NCBI RefSeq assembly: GCF_041053105.1
Contig: NZ_CP163444.1
Location: 8,588,501 to 8,652,500 of the forward strand
Origin: Streptomyces sp. R44
GTDB lineage: Bacteria; Actinomycetota; Actinomycetes; Streptomycetales; Streptomycetaceae
Length of the DNA stretch: 64,000 bases
Reading direction: 5' to 3'
A program made the position numbers and the translations under genes. The notes beneath the pieces are model-generated. The model was not told the origin of the DNA, did no database searches, and saw nothing but the letters and a program-made list of their open reading frames with translations. Each line of letters starts with the position of its first letter. Within the stretch, counting starts at the first letter, position 1. Positions 17,117 to 26,983 of the stretch are shown piece after piece.

Positions 17117-18058
17117 TTACCTGACGGCCGAGTGCCAGTTCTGGGAGAAGACCTTGCCGGCATCGGGGGCGATGACGCCGGGGGCGTACAGGCCGGTCAG
17201 GTAGGTCTGGGTGTTGTTCAGGGTGAGGACGTTCCGGCCGGAGGCGGCGGGCAGCCCCGTCTTGAGGTTGACCGCGCCGTTGACCAGGCCGAGCCCCAGA
17301 CCGCAGCCGCTGGCGCCGGGGACGGCGAAGGTGGTGTCGACCTGGGTGGAGCCGAGGAGGTTGAGGCGGCTCATGTCGCCCTCCTCGTTCGGGGTCCCGT
17401 CGCCGCTGAAGCGCTCGACGGAGAAGTCCGGCGCGGTCTTGTTGCTCGGGCGCAGCAGGATCGGGTGGGACTTCGTCCCGATGTAGCAGTTGCTCCCGAG
17501 GAACGGGTTCTCCAGGTGGATCCGGACCGGGACGGTCACGATCGGCATGTCGGTGAGGACGCCCGCGATCTGGTCGAAGTTCGAGGGCGTGCCGACCGAT
17601 TCCATGGTGGCGGTGATCTTGTTGAGGTTGGCGTCGGACAGCTGCCGGCAGATGTCGGTGATGAAGGGGATGTCGCTCGGACACATCAGGCCGAGCAGGC
17701 CGCCGGGGACGGTGGCGGAGTCCGCGATGAGCGCGCCGGCGGGCGGGGGGACGACGGTGTTGGTGCCGTCGGCGTTCTGGACCACGGCGAACTGGAGGTT
17801 CGTCCTGCCGGTGACGACCGTGGTGTTGCCGAGCTTGATGGAGCCGCCGGCCGAGGAGGAGGACACGCACTGCGGCGACCTGTCGAGGCCGTCGGCGGCG
17901 AGGATCGCGGGGGCGTCGACGGGGCACCGGTCGAACGGGGCCCAGTCGCCGTTCAGCTGCGGAGCGGCCGCGGTCGCCGTGCCGAGGGAGACGAAGGCGC
18001 CGAGCGCGGTCAGCGCGGAGAGGGTGGCGAGTCTCGTGCGGGAGGGGACGAGGGACAT
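17117..18058 (-). CDS. Secreted conserved protein of the mce neighbourhood, 313 aa
   Basis: A Sec signal peptide (RTRLATLSALTALGAFVSLGTATAAA, cut after about residue 31) leads a Cys-containing, beta-rich extracellular protein. Recognisable blocks are DWAPFDRCPVDAPAILAADG, a stretch SSSSAGGSIKLGNTTVV, and SNCYIGTKSHPILLRP. At least four cysteines suggest disulfides. I do not know a biochemical function. It follows the DUF6801-type gene by 44 bp on the same strand, transcribed away from the mce operon, and may help handle extracellular lipid or sterol for the importer (inference from position). Confidence 0.75.
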   Translation of the reverse strand: MSLVPSRTRLATLSALTALGAFVSLGTATAAAPQLNGDWAPFDRCPVDAPAILAADGLDRSPQCVSSSSAGGSIKLGNTTVVTGRTNLQFAVVQNADGTNTVVPPPAGALIADSATVPGGLLGLMCPSDIPFITDICRQLSDANLNKITATMESVGTPSNFDQIAGVLTDMPIVTVPVRIHLENPFLGSNCYIGTKSHPILLRPSNKTAPDFSVERFSGDGTPNEEGDMSRLNLLGSTQVDTTFAVPGASGCGLGLGLVNGAVNLKTGLPAASGRNVLTLNNTQTYLTGLYAPGVIAPDAGKVFSQNWHSAVR

Positions 18059-18102
18059 GGCGGTTGCCTTCCGTCGGGGAGAGGGGGGACGGGCGGGTCG
18101 GT

Positions 18103-19716
18103 TCAGCGTTCGGGCTTGGGGACCACGTACGGCTGGCGGTCCTCGGTGCACTGGCCCTCGGTGGGCACCTCGACGCCCACGGCGCAGGTCTGGCCCTGGA
18201 TCTGCTTGATGTAGTTGCCGGGGCCGGAGATGGAGGCGGTGAGGAGCCTGTCGAGGTTCTCTCCGCCGGCGCCGCACCCCTTGAAGGCGGGGATGGTCAC
18301 CTCGCCGGTGAGCGGGCCGCCGCCGGTGAGGAGGTAGCCCGTCGCGTCCGTGCCGTTGATGAGCTGCCCCTTGCCGAGAAGTACGAGGTGGTCCCCGGGG
18401 TACTTGGCGGGGTCGGGCTCGGGGGAGCCGAGCGGCTTCTCGGTGCGGCAGTCGGGCCCGACGTCCAGCCGGGTGCCGTTGACCCGGACGTCGAGCACGC
18501 GCAGGACGAAGCGGGCGCGGATGTAGGTCTCCGAGAGGTTGTCGGGGAAGACCAGGAGGACGTCCGAGTCGACGGTCATGGTCCCGATCTGCTCCAGGAC
18601 CATGGTGGCCGTGGCCGGCGCGAAGTCGAACGTCAGGAAGGTGGCCTTGAACGGAGGGGTCTGCTTGCGCCCCTGGTAGGAGAGGTGTCCCGTCGACGGG
18701 GTGAGGAGGTGGAAGCTTCCGTCCGGCCGGGGGTCGAACACCGGCTCGCCCTGCTCGATCAGGACGCAGGACACCGGGATGATGTTGGCGCCGTTCAGCT
18801 TCCGTACGTTGGAGTAGCCGGTGATGTACGCCGCCAGTGAGGTGGGGGTCGGCTTCTCCGTCACGCAGGGCGGTGCGGCCGGCCGGGCCGCCGGGGTGCC
18901 GGGCGTGTCCTCCTCGGTCACCGTCGGGCCCCTGCCCCGGTCCGCCTGCTGCCCGTTCCGCGGGGCCTTCGGGACGGGGCCGGCCGCCGTTCCCGGCATC
19001 ACCGGGACCGTCCGTCCCGAGGGGGAGGACGGCCGGGAGGAGGGGGACGCCGAAGGGGCGGACGGCGAAGGGGGAGGGGTGCTCGGTTCCCTGGTGCCGG
19101 CACCGACCGGAACGGTGGCGAGCAGCGTCCGGCCCCCCGCGTCCTGGCCGGGGACGCAGGTGACGGAGAGGGAGGCGGGGGCGGTGGGTGCGTCGCCGGT
19201 CGTGCCGGGGGCGAGGTCGAGGGCGAGACCCGCGGCGGTGAGGGTCAGATCGCCGGTGGTGTCCGTCGTCAGGGCCGGCACGTCGCCGGTCGTGGTGAGC
19301 ACGAGCGGCCCCTCGGCGGGGACGTCGAGAGACTGCGCCGTGCCGCTCCATGTGGCCTGCGCGCGCTGCTCGTTCTGCGCCACGTCGACCGTGAGCCGGG
19401 TCTCCGCCCGTACGGCGGAGCCCAGGGAGGCCCTGAGGTCGGCCGCGGCCGGGAGTTCCACCGTCGTGGTGACGTCGGTGGCCTTGATCTCCTCGCCGGG
19501 GGCCGCCCGGTCGGGGAAGGCCGCCGTGATCCGTACCGTCGCGGACTGCTGTCCCGAGGGCAGGGTGCAGACGTAGGGCAGCGAGGTGTCGACCTTCAGC
19601 GTCCCGACGGCGACGGCTGCCGCGGGGAGCAGGGGGGCGAGCGCCACGAACGCGGCGATCGCCGCGCCGCGCGCGCGGACACGGGAAGGTCGAGGGGTGG
19701 GCCCGGGGCCTCTCAT
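18103..19716 (-). CDS. Secreted DUF6801-type protein, 537 aa
   Basis: A signal peptide (ARGAAIAAFVALAPLLPAAAVA) is followed by a domain starting VDTSLPYVCTLPSGQQSATV, which matches what I know as DUF6801. A low-complexity Pro/Ser linker (about residues 210-270) joins it to a second, cysteine-containing domain (PPCVTEKPTPTSLAAYITGYSNV to the end) with repeated beta strands. The start ATG 19716 has GGAG 9 nt upstream. It lies between two other secreted-protein genes pointing away from the mce operon. Function unknown; an extracellular or wall-associated accessory to lipid import is inferred only from context. Confidence 0.75.
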   Translation of the reverse strand: MRGPGPTPRPSRVRARGAAIAAFVALAPLLPAAAVAVGTLKVDTSLPYVCTLPSGQQSATVRITAAFPDRAAPGEEIKATDVTTTVELPAAADLRASLGSAVRAETRLTVDVAQNEQRAQATWSGTAQSLDVPAEGPLVLTTTGDVPALTTDTTGDLTLTAAGLALDLAPGTTGDAPTAPASLSVTCVPGQDAGGRTLLATVPVGAGTREPSTPPPSPSAPSASPSSRPSSPSGRTVPVMPGTAAGPVPKAPRNGQQADRGRGPTVTEEDTPGTPAARPAAPPCVTEKPTPTSLAAYITGYSNVRKLNGANIIPVSCVLIEQGEPVFDPRPDGSFHLLTPSTGHLSYQGRKQTPPFKATFLTFDFAPATATMVLEQIGTMTVDSDVLLVFPDNLSETYIRARFVLRVLDVRVNGTRLDVGPDCRTEKPLGSPEPDPAKYPGDHLVLLGKGQLINGTDATGYLLTGGGPLTGEVTIPAFKGCGAGGENLDRLLTASISGPGNYIKQIQGQTCAVGVEVPTEGQCTEDRQPYVVPKPER

Positions 19717-19782
19717 CTGTTGCTCCGCTCGGGTCGTTCGTGTGCCGACGGGGAAGGGCGGCCGGCGAAGGGCGCGCACAGG

Positions 19783-19825
19783 CCCGCGTCCGCCCGGCCG
19801 GGGTCGCCGGCCGGACGGACGCGGG
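19783..19825 (-). terminator. Terminator or attenuator hairpin after the 211-aa secreted-protein gene
   Basis: Arms 19783-19801 and 19807-19825 form a 19-bp stem with a single mismatch and a 5-nt loop. It begins 12 bp after the stop codon at 19837 and lies before the next gene of the same strand (19716), so it would reduce read-through from the first secreted gene into the second. Confidence 0.8.
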
Positions 19826-19836
19826 TTTCTGCGTCC

Positions 19837-20598
<762 letters not shown>

Positions 20599-20725
20599 TG
20601 GCGAAGTCCATGATTCTTTGGAGATGTCGGAATGCCTGTCAAGTGGGTGAGCGATGGCGTGAATCCCCTTGGTTCCAGGGTGCGCATTGTCGACAATTCT
20701 GATCGATCGCCGAGGTCGCCCACCC

Positions 20726-20940
20726 CTCTTCCCGGTGATAAGTGCGGAGACGGAACTGTCTCCCGTCTGACAAATGTTCCGCCGTTTGATTCCGAGCCGG
20801 GAAAACTCGGAATCGGCTATTGCCGCGAGAGGTTACTCGGCCGTAGCGTTCCCGGGGCGGCACACCGTCGCAGGTCGGCGCCGCTCTCTGTCTCCACGGA
20901 GACAAAGGCCGAACCCGGCCTTGTCTCCCCGGTGACAAAT
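20726..20940. repeat. Four 18-bp dyad repeats, candidate operators of the mce region
   Basis: Copies at 20726-20743, 20758-20775, 20890-20907 and 20923-20940 fit the consensus GTCTCCCCGGTGACAAAT; the first is the most divergent. GTCTCC and GG(T/A)GAC are inverted halves of each site. The copies form two pairs with centre spacings of 32 and 33 bp (three helical turns). Between copies three and four the arms extend to a hairpin-like inverted repeat (20898-20911 with 20916-20928, one bulge). They lie upstream of the mce -35 box, so an activator or a looping repressor is possible. Confidence 0.7.
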
Positions 20941-20974
20941 ACGGGAGCCGATCAAGAAAATCGGCGCCCGCCTA

Positions 20975-21004
20975 TTGTCCGGGTGATCCGCACCGCCTTA
21001 ACGT
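20975..21004 (+). promoter_or_regulatory. Promoter of the mce operon
   Basis: TTGTCC (20975-20980), an 18-bp spacer and TAACGT (20999-21004) form a housekeeping-type promoter, with a predicted start near 21011 and a leader of about 36 nt carrying GGAGG before the ATG at 21047. The -10 box is identical to that of the divergent secreted-protein gene. Confidence 0.7.
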
Positions 21005-21046
21005 GCGCCCGCGGCGCACACCCGACGCACGCTTGCTGGAGGTGGG

Positions 21047-22057
21047 ATGGGAATCGAAGTAGTCGTCGAGGGGCTGACCATGTCCTTTGGCAAGCAGAAC
21101 ATCTGGCAGGACGTGTCGCTGACCCTGCCGGCCGGAGAGGTCAGCGTCATGCTCGGCCCTTCCGGAACCGGGAAGACGGTCTTCCTGAAATCCCTCATCG
21201 GACTGCTGAAACCCCAGCAGGGCCGCGTCCTCATCAACGGTGTCGACATGGTCAGCAGTCCGGAACGGGACATCTACGAGACCCGGAAGCTCTTCGGCCT
21301 CATGTTCCAGGACGGCGCCCTGTTCGGCTCCATGAGCCTCTTCGACAACATCGCCTTCCCGCTGCGCGAGCACACCCGCAAGCGGGAGTCCGAGATCCGG
21401 CGCACCGTCATGGAGCGCATCGAACTCGTCGGCCTCCTCGGCGCGGAGGACAAGCTGCCGGGCGAGATCAGCGGCGGCATGCGCAAACGCGCCGGGCTGG
21501 CCCGCGCGCTCGTCCTCGACCCGCAGATCGTGCTGTGCGACGAGCCGGACTCCGGACTCGACCCGGTCCGCACCGCCTACCTGTCCCAGCTGCTCATCGA
21601 CCTCAACGCGCGGATCGACGCGACGATGCTCATCGTCACCCACAACCTCGACATCGCCGCCACCGTCCCCGACAACATGGGGATGTTCTTCCGGCGCAGG
21701 CTCGTCACCTTCGGCCCCCGCGAGGTCCTCCTCACCAGCGACGAACCGGTCGTGACCCAGTTCCTCGCCGGCCGCCGCGAAGGCCCCATCGGCATGTCCG
21801 AGGAGAAGGACGCCGCCCTCCTCGCCGCCGAGGCGGACAACCCGGCCGGCCACTCGACGGCGCCCCGCGTCATCGTCCCGCAGCTGGAACCCTCCCCGGG
21901 CCTGCCGCCCCGCGCGGCCGTCACCCGGCGCAGGGAGCGCGTCCTCGGCATGCTCGACCAGCTCCCGCCCGCCGCCCGCGCCGCCATCCGCGACACCTAC
22001 GCGCGGACCGCCGCGGCGCCCACCCTCACCCTGCCGGCCACCGGGAGCGGCTCGTGA
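21047..22057 (+). CDS. ABC transporter ATP-binding protein of the Mce importer (MlaF/MceG type)
   Basis: The 336-residue ATPase powers lipid movement through the YrbE permeases. It has Walker A (GPSGTGKTV, near residue 40), the Q-loop, the signature ISGGMRKRAGLARAL (about 143-157; GGMRKR is typical of MlaF/MceG rather than GGQxQR), Walker B with IVLCDEPDSGLDP, and the switch His in VTHNL. A C-terminal extension of about 90 residues (from GPIGMSEEKD) is Pro/Ala-rich and specific to this group. It overlaps the next gene by 4 nt (GTGA). In mycobacteria this ATPase is encoded apart from the mce operons; here it is the first gene. Confidence 0.92.
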   Translation: MGIEVVVEGLTMSFGKQNIWQDVSLTLPAGEVSVMLGPSGTGKTVFLKSLIGLLKPQQGRVLINGVDMVSSPERDIYETRKLFGLMFQDGALFGSMSLFDNIAFPLREHTRKRESEIRRTVMERIELVGLLGAEDKLPGEISGGMRKRAGLARALVLDPQIVLCDEPDSGLDPVRTAYLSQLLIDLNARIDATMLIVTHNLDIAATVPDNMGMFFRRRLVTFGPREVLLTSDEPVVTQFLAGRREGPIGMSEEKDAALLAAEADNPAGHSTAPRVIVPQLEPSPGLPPRAAVTRRRERVLGMLDQLPPAARAAIRDTYARTAAAPTLTLPATGSGS

Positions 22058-22818
22058 TCACCGGCGCGCTGCGGCAGACCGGCCGCCTCTTCGCCCTCGC
22101 CGCCGAGGTGAGCCGGGCCGTCTTCCGGCGGCCCTTCCAGTTCCGCGAGTTCATCGAGCAGTTCTGGTTCGTCGCGAGCGTCACCATCCTGCCCGCCGCA
22201 CTCGTCTCCATCCCGTTCGGCGCCGTCATCGCCCTCCAGGTCGGCTCCCTCACCCAGCAGCTCGGAGCCCAGTCGTTCACCGGCGGCGCCAGCGTCCTCG
22301 CCGTCATCCAGCAGGCCAGCCCGCTCATCGTGGCCCTCCTGATCGCCGGTGCCGGCGGCTCCGCCATCTGCGCCGACCTCGGCTCCCGCAAGATCCGGGA
22401 GGAACTCGACGCGATGGAGGTCATGGGCGTCTCGCCCGTCCAGCGACTGGTCGTCCCGCGCGTCCTCGCCACGATGGCGGTCGCCGTGCTCCTCAACGGC
22501 ATGGTCTCCGTCGTCGGCACCCTGGGCGGCTACTTCTTCAACATCGTCCTCCAGGGCGGCACCCCCGGCGCGTACCTCTCCAGCTTCTCCGCCCTCGCCC
22601 AGCTGCCCGACCTCTACATCAGCGAACTGAAGGCCCTCGTCTTCGGGTTCATCGCCGGCATCGTCGCCGCCTACCGCGGACTCAACCCCCGCGGCGGACC
22701 CAAGGGCGTCGGCGACGCCGTCAACCAGTCCGTCGTCATCACCTTCATGCTGCTGTTCTTCGTGAACATGGTGCTCACGGGCATCTACCTGCAGATCGTC
22801 CCGCCGAAGGGAGGCTGA
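22054..22818 (+). CDS. yrbEA: YrbE/MlaE-family permease, first subunit
   Basis: The 254-residue integral membrane protein carries the MlaE domain: FREFIEQFWFVASVTILPA, then GAGGSAICADLGSRKIREELDAMEVMGVSPVQRLVVPRV, the conserved coupling loop that contacts the ATPase, followed by four to five more hydrophobic segments. It starts at GTG 22054 inside the stop of the ATPase gene, so translation is coupled. With the second YrbE it forms the membrane channel to which MCE proteins bind. Confidence 0.92.
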   Translation: MITGALRQTGRLFALAAEVSRAVFRRPFQFREFIEQFWFVASVTILPAALVSIPFGAVIALQVGSLTQQLGAQSFTGGASVLAVIQQASPLIVALLIAGAGGSAICADLGSRKIREELDAMEVMGVSPVQRLVVPRVLATMAVAVLLNGMVSVVGTLGGYFFNIVLQGGTPGAYLSSFSALAQLPDLYISELKALVFGFIAGIVAAYRGLNPRGGPKGVGDAVNQSVVITFMLLFFVNMVLTGIYLQIVPPKGG

Positions 22819-22823
22819 GACCG

Positions 22824-23630
22824 ATGGCCTCCCCGTTCGTGTGGCTCGACCGGTCCGGCGACCAGCTCCTGTTCTACCTCCGAGCCCTGCTCTGGATCCC
22901 GCGGACCCTGCGCCGCTACCTCAAGGAGGTGCAACGGCTGCTCGCCGAGGTCGCGTTCGGCTCCGGCGGCCTCGGCGTCATCGGCGGCACCATCGGCGTC
23001 ATGATCGCGATGACGCTGTTCACCGGAACCGTCGTCGGCCTCCAGGGCCACGCGGCCCTCGAACAGATCGGCACCGCCGCCTTCACCGGATTCGTGTCCG
23101 CGTACTTCAACACCCGCGAGATCGCCCCGCTCGTCGCCGGACTGGCCCTCTCCGCGACCGTCGGCGCCGGATTCACCGCCCAGCTCGGCGCCATGCGCAT
23201 CAACGAAGAGGTCGACGCCCTCGAAGGCATGGGCATCCGCTCCATGCCGTACCTGGTCACCACCCGCATCATCGCGGGCGTCGTCGCCATCGTCCCGCTC
23301 TACGCCATCGGCCTGCTCTCCTCCTACCTGGCCTCCCGCTACGTCACGGTCCTCTTCAACGGCCAGTCCCAGGGGACCTACGACCACTACTTCAACCTCT
23401 TCCTGTCACCGACGGACGTCCTCCTCTCGGTGCTGAAGGTGTTGATCTTCAGCGTGATGGTGATCATCGCCCACTGCTACTACGGCTTCCGCGCCTCCGG
23501 TGGCCCCGCCGGCGTCGGCATCGCCGTCGGCCGCTCCGTACGCAACGCCATCGTGCTGATCAGCGTCACCGACTTCTTCCTGTCGCTGGCCCTCTGGGGC
23601 GCGACCACGACCGTGAAGGTGGCGGGGTGA
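22824..23630 (+). CDS. yrbEB: YrbE/MlaE-family permease, second subunit
   Basis: The 268-residue membrane protein is a paralogue of the preceding gene product: GGTIGVMIAMTLFTGTVVGLQ, then GAGFTAQLGAMRINEEVDALEGMGIRSMPYLVTTRI (coupling loop) and several hydrophobic helices. ATG 22824 lies 5 bp after the first permease stop, preceded by GGGAGG. The pair is the constant partner of MCE proteins in actinobacteria. Confidence 0.92.
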   Translation: MASPFVWLDRSGDQLLFYLRALLWIPRTLRRYLKEVQRLLAEVAFGSGGLGVIGGTIGVMIAMTLFTGTVVGLQGHAALEQIGTAAFTGFVSAYFNTREIAPLVAGLALSATVGAGFTAQLGAMRINEEVDALEGMGIRSMPYLVTTRIIAGVVAIVPLYAIGLLSSYLASRYVTVLFNGQSQGTYDHYFNLFLSPTDVLLSVLKVLIFSVMVIIAHCYYGFRASGGPAGVGIAVGRSVRNAIVLISVTDFFLSLALWGATTTVKVAG

Positions 23631-23631
23631 G

Positions 23632-24885
23632 ATGACCGACTCACGTGCCGAGACCGTCCGCCGCCGGTTCGCCGGCGTCGTCTTCCTCCTGGTGCCCGTC
23701 CTCCTCGCGTCCCTCGCGGTCGCCGTCTACGACAAACGCTTCACCGACTCCGACCCGGTCGTCGTGGAGACCGGCAGCGTCGGCAACGAGATGCACCTCG
23801 GGGCCGAGGTGAAACTGCGCGGCGTCGTCATCGGCGAGGTCCGCGCCATCGACGCCATCGACGGCGGAGCCCGGCTCACCCTCGCCATGCGGCCCGGCAC
23901 CCTGCGCCACGTCCCCTCCGACGTCCGCGCGCAGATGCTGCCCACGACCCTCTTCGGCGAACGGTTCGTGGCCCTCGTACCGCCCGCGGCCCCCTCCGCG
24001 CGGCCCCTCGGCCCCGGAGACGTGATCCCCGAGGACCGATCGAGCAACGCCGTGGAACTCCAGCAGGTCCTCGACAACGTCCTGCCCCTGCTCACGGCCG
24101 TCCAGCCGCAGAAACTGTCGGCGACCCTCTCCGCCGTCTCCCGCGCCCTGGAGGGGCGCGGCGACAAGCTCGGCGAGACCCTCGCCCGACTCGACGCCCA
24201 CCTGCGCGAGTTCAACCCCCACCTGCCCGCCCTCACCCGCGACCTGAAAGAGCTCGTGAAGGTCAGCCACCTCTACGCGGACGCCGCCCCCGACATCGTC
24301 ACGGCGCTCACCGACTTCACCAGGACCAGCGGCACCCTCGCCGAGAAGGAGGGCGAGCTGGCCGGCACCTTCGGCGCCACCACCCGGACGGCACAGGACC
24401 TGACCGCCTTCCTGCGGCAGAACAAGAACAACATCATCCGCCTCAGCGCCACCAGCAGGCCCACCCTCGAACTCCTCGCCGAGTACTCCCCGTCCTTCCC
24501 CTGCACCCTGCGCACCCTCGCCCAGTTCGTGCCCGCCATGGACAAGGCCCTCGGCAAGGGCACGAACCAGCCGGGACTGCACGTCGAGGTGACCACCGTC
24601 CCCTCGCGCGGTGCCTACGTCCCCGGCCGCGACGCTCCCTCGTACGGCTCCGGCGGCGGCCCCCACTGCTACCCCGTGCCCTACCTCGGCGTCCCGGCCG
24701 CACCCGCCGCACGGGCGTCCGCCGCGGCCGACCAGGACCTCGGGCCCGCCAACTCCCCGCAGGAGAACGACCTCGTCAACGAACTCCTCGCCCCCGCCGC
24801 GAAGCAACGGCCGGGCGACCTGCCGGACTGGTCCAGCCTGCTCGCCGGCCCGGCGTTCCGCGGTGCGGAGGTGACCCTCCGATGA
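23632..24885 (+). CDS. mceA: MCE-family protein, first of six
   Basis: The 417-residue protein has one N-terminal membrane anchor (VVFLLVPVLLASLAVAVYD), an MCE domain (about 40-120: EMHLGAEVKLRGVVIGEV, then PTTLFGERFVALVPP), a long helical region with coiled-coil character (140-290) and a Pro/Ala-rich tail with paired cysteines (SFPCTLRTL, PHCYPVPY). MCE subunits form a hexameric extracellular tube through which lipid passes to YrbE. It follows the second permease by 1 bp and overlaps the next gene by 4 nt. Confidence 0.9.
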   Translation: MTDSRAETVRRRFAGVVFLLVPVLLASLAVAVYDKRFTDSDPVVVETGSVGNEMHLGAEVKLRGVVIGEVRAIDAIDGGARLTLAMRPGTLRHVPSDVRAQMLPTTLFGERFVALVPPAAPSARPLGPGDVIPEDRSSNAVELQQVLDNVLPLLTAVQPQKLSATLSAVSRALEGRGDKLGETLARLDAHLREFNPHLPALTRDLKELVKVSHLYADAAPDIVTALTDFTRTSGTLAEKEGELAGTFGATTRTAQDLTAFLRQNKNNIIRLSATSRPTLELLAEYSPSFPCTLRTLAQFVPAMDKALGKGTNQPGLHVEVTTVPSRGAYVPGRDAPSYGSGGGPHCYPVPYLGVPAAPAARASAAADQDLGPANSPQENDLVNELLAPAAKQRPGDLPDWSSLLAGPAFRGAEVTLR

Positions 24886-25937
24886 CGACACGGCCCTCCC
24901 ACACGCGACGACGCGGCCTGACCGGGACCGTCCTCAAGTCCCTCGCGTTCGTCCTCGTCACGGCCCTCGCCACCACCGTCCTCGGCTTCAGCATCGCCAA
25001 CACCGGCGTCGGCTCCGCCACCCGCTCGTACAAGGCGCTGTTCACCGACGTCACCGGGCTCGTCGAGGGCGACTCCGTGCGCATCGCCGGAGTGAAGGTG
25101 GGCGAGGTGACCGATGTGCGCGTCGTCCAGCGGCGCACCGCCCAGGTCACCTTCACGGTCCGCGAGGACCGCACCCTGCCCCGGTCGGCGACCGCCGCCG
25201 TGAAGTACCTCAACATGGTCGGGCAGCGGTACGTCTCCCTCGGCCGCGGCACCGGCGACCTGACCGGCACCCTGAACGCCGGCGACACCATCCCGCTCGA
25301 CCGCACCACACCCGCACTCGATCTGACCCTGCTCTTCAACGGCTTCAAACCACTGTTCGAGGGGCTCTCGCCCGCCGACGTCAACGACCTCGCCGGCTCG
25401 CTCGTCCAGGTCCTCCAGGGCGAGAGCGGCACCGTCGACAGCCTCCTGCGGCACATCGGCTCCCTCACCAAGACCGTCGCCGCCAAGGACAAGGTCATCG
25501 GCGAGGTCGTCACCCACCTCAACACGGTCCTCACCACCCTCAACAACCGCGAGGCCGCCTTCGGGGACCTCGTCGTCACCCTCCAGAAACTCGTCACCGG
25601 CTTCAACACCGACCGCAAACCCCTCGGCGAGGCGGTCAAGGCCATCGGCGACCTCACCACGACGACCGCAGGACTCCTCCAGGAAGGGCGCGCCCCCCTC
25701 AAGAAGGACATCCGCGAACTCGGCCGCCTCTCGGGCACCCTCGGCGACCACACCCCCGCCATCGAGACCTTCCTCGCCCACACGCCCGGCAAGATGACGG
25801 CCCTCGCCCGGCTCTCCTCGTACGGATCGTGGTTCAACCTCTACCTCTGCGAGGCGCGCGTGAGCGGCGTGGGAACCTCCGACGGCTCGAAGCCGCCGAC
25901 CGGCATCGCCGTGACCGAGACGAGGTGCCGCGGATGA
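24882..25937 (+). CDS. mceB: MCE-family protein, second of six
   Basis: The 351-residue subunit has a basic N-terminus, a membrane anchor (SLAFVLVTALATTVLGFSIA), the MCE domain ([27 protein letters not shown] and VKYLNMVGQRYVSLGRG) and a helical needle region of about 180 residues. A C-terminal cysteine pair (YLCEARVSG, TRCRG) is shared with the next paralogue. Start and stop overlap the neighbours by 4 nt, so all MCE subunits are likely made in equal amounts. Confidence 0.92.
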   Translation: MTTRPSHTRRRGLTGTVLKSLAFVLVTALATTVLGFSIANTGVGSATRSYKALFTDVTGLVEGDSVRIAGVKVGEVTDVRVVQRRTAQVTFTVREDRTLPRSATAAVKYLNMVGQRYVSLGRGTGDLTGTLNAGDTIPLDRTTPALDLTLLFNGFKPLFEGLSPADVNDLAGSLVQVLQGESGTVDSLLRHIGSLTKTVAAKDKVIGEVVTHLNTVLTTLNNREAAFGDLVVTLQKLVTGFNTDRKPLGEAVKAIGDLTTTTAGLLQEGRAPLKKDIRELGRLSGTLGDHTPAIETFLAHTPGKMTALARLSSYGSWFNLYLCEARVSGVGTSDGSKPPTGIAVTETRCRG

Positions 25938-26983
25938 GCCCGCGCGTCCGGCTCAAGCCGGTCAAGGAGCGCAGCCCCGTCGCCGTCGCCCTCGTCGGCC
26001 TGCTGGTCCTCGCCCTCATGGCCGTCCTGGCGTACAACGTGGAACGGCTGCCCCTCGTCGGAGGCGACACCGCCTACAGCGCCGACTTCACCGAGGCCGC
26101 CGGACTCGACGCCGGCGACGAGGTCCGCATCGCCGGGGTCAAGGTCGGCAAGGTCACCGAGGTCGCCCTCGACGGACCCAGGGTCAAGGTGACGTTCGAG
26201 GTCGGCGACGCCTGGATCGGCGACCGCTCGACCGCCGCCATCGCCATCAAGACGCTCCTCGGCGAGAAGTACCTGGCCCTCGACCCCCTGGGCTCCGCCC
26301 CGCAGGACCCCGGCACCCGCATCCCGCGGTCCCGCACCACGTCCCCGTACGACGTGACGCAGGCCTTCCAGGACCTCAGCGGCACCGTCGACGCCATCGA
26401 CACCGAGAAGCTCGCCGAGAGCTTCCAGACGATCTCCGACACCTTCGAGAACTCCCCGCCGCACGTCCGCAACGCCGCCACCGGCCTCTCCGAGCTGTCG
26501 AAGTCCGTCTCCAAGCGCGACACCGAGCTCGCCCGGCTCCTGGAGAACAGCAAGAAGTTCACCAAGACCCTGGAGGACAAGAAGTCCAGCTTCGAGATCC
26601 TCATCGAGGACGGCGGTTCGCTGCTCGGGGAGCTCAAGAAGCGCCGCGAGGCCATCCGCGCCCTGCTCAAGGGAAGCCGGGACCTGGGCACCGAGCTCAG
26701 CGGCCTCGTCGGCGACAACAACCGGCAGCTCGGTCCCACCCTCAAGGCCCTCAGCCGCGTCACCGGCGTCCTGGAGAAGAACAGCGGCCAGCTCGACAAG
26801 ACGCTCGCGCTGATCGGCCCGTACTACCGGCTCGTCGGCAACACCCTCGGCAGCGGCCGCTGGTTCGACAGCTACCTGTGCGGCGTGGTGCCCCGCACCT
26901 ACCTGCCCGAGGCCTCGCAGCCCAGGACCGGATGCCTGCCGCCGAAACAGACGGCGACGGCCAAGGGGAGCGGTGAACGATGA
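25934..26983 (+). CDS. mceC: MCE-family protein, third of six
   Basis: ATG 25934 overlaps the previous stop. The 349-residue product has an anchor ([20 protein letters not shown]), the MCE domain ([27 protein letters not shown] and [16 protein letters not shown]) and a long charged helical region rich in Lys and Glu (residues 150-290), probably the coiled-coil part of the tube. [20 protein letters not shown] near the C-terminus mirrors the cysteine-containing tail of the second subunit. Confidence 0.92.
   Translation: MSPRVRLKPVKERSPVAVALVGLLVLALMAVLAYNVERLPLVGGDTAYSADFTEAAGLDAGDEVRIAGVKVGKVTEVALDGPRVKVTFEVGDAWIGDRSTAAIAIKTLLGEKYLALDPLGSAPQDPGTRIPRSRTTSPYDVTQAFQDLSGTVDAIDTEKLAESFQTISDTFENSPPHVRNAATGLSELSKSVSKRDTELARLLENSKKFTKTLEDKKSSFEILIEDGGSLLGELKKRREAIRALLKGSRDLGTELSGLVGDNNRQLGPTLKALSRVTGVLEKNSGQLDKTLALIGPYYRLVGNTLGSGRWFDSYLCGVVPRTYLPEASQPRTGCLPPKQTATAKGSGER

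Noticed and set aside
20726..20940. CRISPR-like array
   Set aside because: Only four short repeats with uneven spacing (32, 132 and 33 bp) and dyad symmetry, and no cas genes nearby; they fit regulator sites.
20632..21046. Upstream extension of the mce ATPase reading frame
   Set aside because: The stretch has poor codon bias and contains promoter and repeat elements; ATG 21047 has a strong ribosome-binding site and matches the family start.
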